Source: an uncultured Prevotella sp. (GTDB lineage Bacteria; Bacteroidota; Bacteroidia; Bacteroidales; Bacteroidaceae). From it: a DNA stretch of 11,025 bases. Under the pieces are notes generated by a model. It was given only the letters and a program-made list of their open reading frames with translations. It was not told the DNA's origin and did not search any database. Position numbers and translations under genes: made by a program. The stretch covers positions 1-11,025 of the forward strand of contig OMVH01000239.1 in NCBI GenBank assembly GCA_900314365.1, written 5' to 3'. Positions 6,273 through 11,025 of the stretch are shown one piece after another (positions within the stretch are counted from its first letter, which is position 1; every line of letters starts with the position of its first letter).

Positions 6273-7242
6273 ACGTTTTCTCTATGATTTCTTGATATTC
6301 TTTTTTCCAGTCACTTCTTGCCGTGATGCCCCCTCCAGCCTTGAAAAAGAGATATCCATCTTCCTCATCGATAAAGCGTATCAGTACGCAACTGTCCACA
6401 TTGCCGTCCTCGCACACTCCTGCCACGCCCGTGTAGAAGCCGCGCTCGTAATCCTCTGCTTCACGGATGATGTCCATAGTCTTAGGTTTTGGAGCACCCG
6501 TGATGGAGCCGGCAGGAAGTTGTTCCATGAGTAGGTCACCGATGTGTTGCCGATAGTCGGTAGGAAGCTTACCGATAATCTCTGAGCTCGTCTGAAGGAT
6601 GGCCCCGTTGTTGGTCTCTAGTTTTTCAATGTATCGATAGCGGCTCACCTCAACATGGTCGGCCACGCGGCTCAGGTCATTGCGAATCAGGTCGACGATG
6701 GTGGCATGCTCGGCAGCCTCCTTCGCGTCGTTCATGAGCACATTGGCAGCATGGGGCATACGGCAACTGATGGTGCCTTTCATAGGGTAACTGCTTATGG
6801 AGCCTCCATGGATGCGGATAAAGGTCTCGGGCGAGAAGCAGACGAACCGGTCTTTCGCCCACAGACGATAGCGGGCTTTAGAGCGAAGGAATATCTCGCG
6901 AGTAGACAGACTCGTTACAAGCGGAATACGACAAGTGAGATTGGTCAGATAACTGTTGCCGGCAAGAAGATGGCGGTGGACAATGTCGAATTTCCTTTTA
7001 TACTCCTCCGCGCTGGGAGGAACCGGATGCCAGGAGTAGGGTAGTGAGGGGATTGTCATGCCCTCAGCATTGGTGCAGGATGGAAAAGCAATCAGCACTT
7101 CGTCGGGCTGAAGGCTGTCGGTCCATTCCACCAACCACTGCTGTTGATGGTAGTCAGAAAGGAAGAAGAACGGTCGTTGGCCTCTGCCCCAGTCGTTCAT
7201 CCTCCTGCGCGCCTCCTGCTGATTTATCCAAATATCTGTCAT
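6256..7242 (-). CDS. pabB: Aminodeoxychorismate synthase component I
   Basis: This 328-residue chorismate-binding enzyme aminates chorismate to 4-amino-4-deoxychorismate, taking ammonia from a PabA/TrpG glutaminase that is not in this window. Visible motifs are SPETFIRI (137-144), PMKGTI (153-158), EHATIVDLIRNDL (178-190), PAGSITGAPK (243-252), RGFYTGVAG (267-275) and GGGITARSDWKKEY (303-316). K155 in PMKGT is the lysine position that marks PabB as against anthranilate synthase, where an alanine is usual. It is a minimal version lacking much of the N-terminal region of the ~450-residue E. coli protein. It forms an operon with pabC (17-bp overlap) and is transcribed from the box at 7308-7315. 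A salicylate or isochorismate synthase is unlikely because of K155 and pabC. Confidence 0.93.
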   Translation of the reverse strand: MTDIWINQQEARRRMNDWGRGQRPFFFLSDYHQQQWLVEWTDSLQPDEVLIAFPSCTNAEGMTIPSLPYSWHPVPPSAEEYKRKFDIVHRHLLAGNSYLTNLTCRIPLVTSLSTREIFLRSKARYRLWAKDRFVCFSPETFIRIHGGSISSYPMKGTISCRMPHAANVLMNDAKEAAEHATIVDLIRNDLSRVADHVEVSRYRYIEKLETNNGAILQTSSEIIGKLPTDYRQHIGDLLMEQLPAGSITGAPKPKTMDIIREAEDYERGFYTGVAGVCEDGNVDSCVLIRFIDEEDGYLFFKAGGGITARSDWKKEYQEIIEKTYVPFC

Positions 7243-7307
7243 TTCTTTGTTTGCTATGCTTTCTCTTCTCGTCCATCCAATTCGGTGGAATTATCTGTAC
7301 CGACATG

Positions 7308-7315
7308 CAAAGTTA
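7308..7315 (-). promoter_or_regulatory. Bacteroidota -7 promoter box for pabB-pabC
   Basis: The + strand CAAAGTTA reads TAACTTTG on the minus strand, an exact TAnnTTTG match, and sits in the GCAAAGTTAG context common in Bacteroidota promoters. It lies 65 nt upstream of the pabB ATG, predicting a leader of roughly 55-60 nt. No good -33 TTTG is visible at the usual 19-21 bp spacing. Confidence 0.6.
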
Positions 7316-7751
7316 GCTCTTTTTAGGAAATTGTTGTTTGGATTTAGGCGATATCTTAGTAATTCAAGTTTCGGAAGCAAAATAACCACATGCGTCGGGT
7401 GCAATCATCTGTTGAATGAGTATCAGCATGAGCGTCGTTACCTGAAGGCATATCACCATAAGATCATCCCCATCCTTCTCACGGTCTTAGGTTTTATCCC
7501 GTTTCTGACAGACGGTCCCGCTGACAGATTTTGGTTTTCCTTCGCAGTGGGCTCCATCAGTGGCCTTTTTTTTCCATCCTTTCTGTTATATGGGTGCTTC
7601 CCTTGCTTCTGAGACTTAGCACTCGTCGTGACATAGATTAAGCATATATCCAGCTTCTGTTATTTATTTCTTTCTATCATTGGAGATTTTGAACAGTGAT
7701 ATTTTCTGAAAATAACAGGGGCTTTATCGTATGGATATGGAATGATTTTGG
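7316..7751. other. Divergent spacer between pabB and lemA, with a doubtful hydrophobic frame
   Basis: This spacer contains the upstream parts of two divergent promoters. A + strand open frame covers 7247-7612 (121 codons). Its second half reads as a basic stretch followed by two hydrophobic segments (KIIPILLTVLGFIPFL and RFWFSFAVGSISGLFFPSFLL), a layout somewhat like a small membrane protein or holin. Its only ATG starts (7247, 7256) lie inside the predicted pabB leader on the other strand, no promoter or ribosome site precedes it, and T-rich DNA readily encodes F, L and I. It is therefore not called as a gene; it may be a remnant. Nothing else stands out in 7613-7751. Confidence 0.35.
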
Positions 7752-7759
7752 TAACTTTG
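7752..7759 (+). promoter_or_regulatory. Bacteroidota -7 promoter box for the lemA operon
   Basis: TAACTTTG is an exact TAnnTTTG match 47 nt upstream of the lemA ATG at 7807, giving a predicted leader of about 40 nt. The -33 region is poor. A single transcript with the downstream gene is expected because the two genes are 12 bp apart. Confidence 0.6.
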
Positions 7760-7806
7760 TGGCAATATTTTGAAATAACATGTAAACCCATTAATCAAAA
7801 AGAAAT

Positions 7807-8559
7807 ATGGCAAATCTTTTAGACGAGACTGCAGGACCGATTAATAATCAAGGTCGTGATGTGCATGTGATTGATAAGCAACTGCCTGTGGAAGTAGGCT
7901 TTGGCTCTACCTTATTCGAGATAGCACTCTGGGTGGTCATACCTATTCTTGTGCTGCTCTTCGTGCTCATTTTTGGCAGTACACTTGAGAATCCATTAGC
8001 GGTGGCTGTCATAGGTTGTTTGGTTGGTGTGTTGCCGGGCGTGATTTTTATATTCAAGAAGATAGCTGCCCGCAACTATTTTCAGCAACTCGAACAGCGC
8101 ATCCAGGCTGAGGCTTCCAATATTGACAATTATTTGGAGCAACGTGTACAGATTCTCCAGAACGTGGCCGGACTTGTGGAAAAAGCCGTTGACCTTGATA
8201 AAGATGTCATGAAGGCTGTGGCTGCTTTCCGTAGCGGAGGCAACGTGAACGAACAGAATCGTAGTGAGGTAAATGCACAAATCAATACAGCCTTTGGACG
8301 GCTTTTCCCACAGGTGGAGGCTTATCCGGAGCTGAAGGCGCACAATGCTATAGCCGATGCCATGCAGCAGAACAACTATCTGCAGCGGGAGATTACGGCT
8401 GCGCGTACGGTTTATAACAGTCGCGTGACGCAATGGAATACGGATATCTTCGCTTGGCCTACCAAAATGATTGTGGCCGCTCGTCAGGGGTATACTACGC
8501 GTATTCCCTTCACAGCCTCGCAAGAAACACGTGAGGCAGCCCGGGGTAAGTTCTTCTAA
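7807..8559 (+). CDS. LemA family membrane protein with a two-helix N-terminal hairpin
   Basis: This 250-residue protein carries a LemA domain from about 86 to 225, an alpha-helical bundle family of uncertain function. Family hallmarks are YLEQRVQILQNVAGLVEKAV (109-128), YPELKA (173-178) and REITAARTVYNSRVTQWN (194-211) followed by FAWPT. It differs from the usual LemA, which has one N-terminal membrane helix and the domain outside the cytoplasmic membrane. Here a soluble N-terminus of ~36 residues is followed by two membrane helices (37-57 and 65-83) and then the basic FKKIAAR. By the positive-inside rule the LemA domain should be cytoplasmic. The gene lies 12 bp before a membrane protein of matching layout, suggesting a complex. 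The start ATG 7807 follows an A-rich leader typical of Bacteroidota. Confidence 0.88.
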   Translation: MANLLDETAGPINNQGRDVHVIDKQLPVEVGFGSTLFEIALWVVIPILVLLFVLIFGSTLENPLAVAVIGCLVGVLPGVIFIFKKIAARNYFQQLEQRIQAEASNIDNYLEQRVQILQNVAGLVEKAVDLDKDVMKAVAAFRSGGNVNEQNRSEVNAQINTAFGRLFPQVEAYPELKAHNAIADAMQQNNYLQREITAARTVYNSRVTQWNTDIFAWPTKMIVAARQGYTTRIPFTASQETREAARGKFF

Positions 8560-8571
8560 ACATCTTTATCC

Positions 8572-10314
8572 ATGGTTCAGGACATCTACGACCCTCTCGC
8601 AGAGTATGTGAACGTATTCCGCAATCGCTTCAGAGATGTCGCACATTCCACCTTCGCGGAGTTGGCAAAGGAAGCGCAGGTGGATGTGGAAGCGAATAGG
8701 GAAACATGCCGCCAGCTATACAGTTTGGAGGAGAATGTGGCATCGGTGAGAAAGCTGGTCGTTAGGTGGAATCTACTTCATGTGCTCTTGTGGATTGTAG
8801 TTGCGGGATGTGTAATAGCAGGTTTCTTCGTCTTTCAGAAATCAGCGTCGCAGTCGGTGCTTTGGGATTTTGTGCTTATAGGAGTACTCTTGGCCACGGC
8901 TCTGTATGTTCTATTCCGCATTGTAACTCCTAAGCTAAACGAACTGAAGGACGAGCAGAACGGACTTGAGATAGAGGTGGACAGGCTTCGTACGGAGGCT
9001 TGGAAGCAGATGGAACCCCTGAACAGGCTTTATGACTGGGACGTGCTCACACGCATGATGACCCGGACGGTGCCCCGGCTGGAGTTTGACCCCTATTTCA
9101 CAACGCAACGACTGGCTGACTTGAAGATGGTCTATGGGTGGGACGACTCCTTCAACGCAGAGCGCTCCGTGGTGTATTCTCATTCCGGTCTTATCAACGG
9201 AAATCCTTTTGTGATATGCCGTACAAAGAAAATGGAGATGGGGGCCAAGACTTATTATGGTGAGAAGACCATTTATTGGACCACTCGGGAACGTGGGTCC
9301 GACGGGAAATACCACTCCGTCCGACACAGTCAGACGCTGACGGCCAGTGTCACAGCTCCCTTTCCAGGTTATTATGAGAAAACACGGCTCATCTATGGCA
9401 ACACGGCTGCGCCCGACCTTATCTTCTATCGCAGACAAAGCGGATTGGCATCGAAGGAAGGCTCGATGGCTTTCAAAATGGCCTTGCGGTCCTTGCGAAA
9501 GAAAGCACGCGACCTCTCGAATGCCGATTTCGCGATGATGACCAATGAGGAGTTTGAAACCATCTTTGATACAAGCAACCGGAATGACAACCAGCAGTTT
9601 GCCCTGCTCTTTACACCACTCGCCCAGGAAAGCATGACGAAGTTGCTTAAAGACAATTCGGCTGGATATGGCGACGATTTCGATTTCGAGAAGCATCGGA
9701 TGATAAACACCATCATCTCAACCCACATGCAGGATTTGAATCTTGACATGAATCCTGACCAATATAGAAACTTCGATTACGACAAAGCCGCCATAGACTT
9801 TTATGAAATCAATGCCGACTATTTCCGGGCCATCTATTTCGCTTTGGCTCCTTTGCTCTGTGTACCCATGTATCAACAGATACGTTCAACCAAAGATATT
9901 TACGGACGCGATATGCAGACGCACAGCGCTTTTTGGGAGCATGAAGCTTTGGCCAATTTCTGGGGAAATGACAACTTCAAGCATCCCAGCTGTGTGACCG
10001 ATTGTATTCTGAAAACGAAGCAGCTGGGGCAGGGTGACAGTTCTACCATCATGGTATATGCTCATGGCTTCAGGGCCGTACGTCGACTGACCTACATCAG
10101 CAAGTTGGGCGGGGATGGTCGCTCGCATAATGTACCGGTGTATTGGGATGAATACTTGCCAGTAACCGGAACCGGAACCATCCGGATAAGAGAGGATAAC
10201 AGTGATGCAACCGAGCAGGCGACAACTCAGCTTCAGAGATTGAAACACATCAATGAAGTTCTTAAGACTGATAATTTGTCACTCTATAGGAGACATATAG
10301 CCTCAAGGGTATGA
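8572..10314 (+). CDS. Unrecognised LemA-linked membrane protein (580 aa)
   Basis: I do not recognise a family with certainty. A soluble N-terminus (1-65) is followed by two membrane helices (about 67-88 and 97-117) and a charged, probably coiled-coil segment (119-148). A large soluble part follows. Residues 195-290 look like a beta-rich domain (VVYSHSGLINGNPFVICR, then YYGEKTIYWTT and TLTASVTAPFPGYYEKTRLIY), loosely reminiscent of DUF3137-type proteins that often neighbour lemA. The middle (300-440) is helical and acidic, and the end (490-540) again beta-like (STIMVYAHGFRAVRRLTYI). Basic residues on both flanks of the helix pair (RKLVVRW; FRIVTPK) predict both ends in the cytoplasm, the same topology as the LemA protein encoded 12 bp upstream. 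No enzyme motif is seen. A membrane scaffold or stress-related partner of LemA is a guess. Confidence 0.8.
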   Translation: MVQDIYDPLAEYVNVFRNRFRDVAHSTFAELAKEAQVDVEANRETCRQLYSLEENVASVRKLVVRWNLLHVLLWIVVAGCVIAGFFVFQKSASQSVLWDFVLIGVLLATALYVLFRIVTPKLNELKDEQNGLEIEVDRLRTEAWKQMEPLNRLYDWDVLTRMMTRTVPRLEFDPYFTTQRLADLKMVYGWDDSFNAERSVVYSHSGLINGNPFVICRTKKMEMGAKTYYGEKTIYWTTRERGSDGKYHSVRHSQTLTASVTAPFPGYYEKTRLIYGNTAAPDLIFYRRQSGLASKEGSMAFKMALRSLRKKARDLSNADFAMMTNEEFETIFDTSNRNDNQQFALLFTPLAQESMTKLLKDNSAGYGDDFDFEKHRMINTIISTHMQDLNLDMNPDQYRNFDYDKAAIDFYEINADYFRAIYFALAPLLCVPMYQQIRSTKDIYGRDMQTHSAFWEHEALANFWGNDNFKHPSCVTDCILKTKQLGQGDSSTIMVYAHGFRAVRRLTYISKLGGDGRSHNVPVYWDEYLPVTGTGTIRIREDNSDATEQATTQLQRLKHINEVLKTDNLSLYRRHIASRV

Positions 10315-10589
10315 AGGACAGAGATGTTGAATGCTCAATATTCGAGTCCACTTGAAAAAGTCCAAAAAACACGATATGTGGCTTCGTAACTAATAAATAT
10401 CCCTTTGCAGGGTCACACCTCTTCAACGTTATATTGTGGCGTTGCAAAGACATTATCTACCAATTGTTGTCCGTTTGTCTAACTTCGAATTCATAGCTCT
10501 CTTGATGACCTCCAAATTTTCACTGAGATAGAATCAGTCAGAGCAGGTGCCGCAGATTGGTAGGTTAGAGTCCGTCCTCAAATATCCAC
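10315..10589. other. Intergenic region after the lemA operon
   Basis: No gene is supported here. Weak structures are CCCT/AGGG around the TTTGC near 10401-10412 and CAACG/CGTTG at 10424-10428/10440-10444. Neither has a T-tract, so no terminator can be assigned to the lemA operon. Short frames in this stretch give no recognisable protein. Confidence 0.45.
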
Positions 10590-10696
10590 TGCAGGGTGCG
10601 GCTAAGTAGGGTTAGGGGCCGTCCGCAAGCTGCGAATGTAGAATGGCTTTTCTGTTTGCCCTTAGGATGTGGACGGCCACAAGGCCGCGCCCTGCA
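10590..10696. repeat. Large nested palindrome (107 bp)
   Basis: TGCAGGGTGCGGC (10590-10602) pairs with GCCGCGCCCTGCA (10684-10696) with one G-T mismatch, and inside it GGCCGTCC (10617-10624) pairs perfectly with GGACGGCC (10671-10678). A smaller perfect hairpin CGGCC-ACAA-GGCCG lies at 10674-10687 and competes with these. The GC-rich arms sit in AT-richer surroundings. The layout fits a palindromic intergenic repeat (REP/MITE-like) or structured RNA. Open frames on both strands across it (10565-10765 and 10596-10802) are Arg/Pro-rich by-products of the palindrome. No transposase is nearby. Confidence 0.65.
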
Positions 10697-10914
10697 AGTT
10701 GCTGGGGGGTTGGATGGGTGGACGCGAAAGTCATTATATGAAGATAGGGCTTCCAAGTTCCGCAAGCGGTTATACTCTTTCAGAGCGGTATTGTCTCGAT
10801 GATAGACGCAGATTATTTTCTGGGTAATAAGAGCTCCAAATGGAGAGAGTGTGCAATGGAAAACTTTGATTTTTGATACGAAAAAATGGCTGTTAAATAA
10901 TGCTAACTCTAACC
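10697..10914. other. Intergenic spacer between palindrome and right repeat
   Basis: This stretch begins GC-rich and turns AT-rich. No open frame with credible protein content, promoter box or strong hairpin was found. Its last ~40 bp bear a loose resemblance to the sequence just before the left repeat, so the repeat family may extend slightly further left than called. Confidence 0.35.
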
Positions 10915-11025
10915 GAATCCTTTACAAATAAAAATCTCGAAATAGAGAAAATCCGAGCGCTTTGAGAGCCTTTTTTGAGTACTTTTCGCTCGAGATCGGA
11001 CCTCGAGGGCCTCGTCGAAGTACCT
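10915..11025 (+). repeat. Dispersed intergenic repeat, right copy (cut by window end)
   Basis: This is a second copy of the element at 333-496, in the same orientation. The leader blocks GAATCCTTTACAA, ATCTCGAAATAGAGAAAA, GAGCCTTTTTTGAGTACTT and GCTCG recur with the same spacing. A 22-bp unit follows at 10991-11012, beginning CGAGATCGGACCTCGAGG and ending CCT like the left units, and a second unit starts at 11013 and is cut off. The unit carries CCTCGAGGG where most left units have CTTTGAGCG, so the array diverges more than the leader does. The right boundary lies outside the window. Confidence 0.78.

Noticed and set aside
8935..9696. 253-codon minus-strand frame
   Set aside because: It is antisense to the LemA partner gene, whose own frame shows coherent helices and domains; the antisense product does not.
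10530..10590. tRNA-like stretch (GGTTAGAGTCC resembles a T-arm)
   Set aside because: No acceptor stem, anticodon arm or D-arm can be built around it.

Overview
The window looks like a chromosomal segment of a Bacteroidales bacterium, most likely Prevotellaceae. This rests on protein-level resemblance of the uronate genes, the compact pabB-pabC pair and the LemA pair to that group, on Bacteroidota-type -7 promoter boxes (TAnnTTTG) ahead of three transcription units, and on weak Shine-Dalgarno sequences. The genus cannot be fixed from the sequence alone.

Layout: 1-957 has no convincing gene. It holds a run of GC-rich hairpins (12-139), a dispersed repeat (333-496) ending in four tandem 22-bp units, and a promoter box (888-895). 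A + strand uronate cluster follows (958-5675): a 659-residue in-frame fusion of a galactitol-type PTS IIC permease with a KduD-like short-chain dehydrogenase that has lost its NAD-binding N-terminus; an exported GH88 unsaturated glucuronyl hydrolase; and an exported DUF4861 protein. The fusion and the GH88 gene are separated by two interleaved, perfect 10-bp inverted repeats. On the - strand, convergent and only 9 bp away, lie pabC and pabB (5685-7242), which overlap by 17 bp and make p-aminobenzoate for folate. A 564-bp divergent spacer carries promoter boxes for both directions. A + strand pair follows (7807-10314): a LemA-family protein and a large unrecognised membrane protein, both with an N-terminal two-helix membrane hairpin. 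The last 710 bp are non-coding, with a nested palindrome (10590-10696) and a second copy of the dispersed repeat (10915 to the window end) in the same orientation as the first.

Functionally, GH88 would release 4,5-unsaturated uronic acid from lyase-generated oligosaccharides, DUF4861 probably acts on related uronate glycans, and an intact KduD would reduce 2,5-diketo-3-deoxygluconate towards KDG. The fusion suggests that the KduD (and possibly permease) step at this locus is damaged or altered, or that the assembly has collapsed there. The most unusual signals are this fusion, the leader-plus-22-mer repeat present at both ends of the window, the interleaved inverted repeats before GH88, and the LemA pair with apparently cytoplasmic soluble domains.
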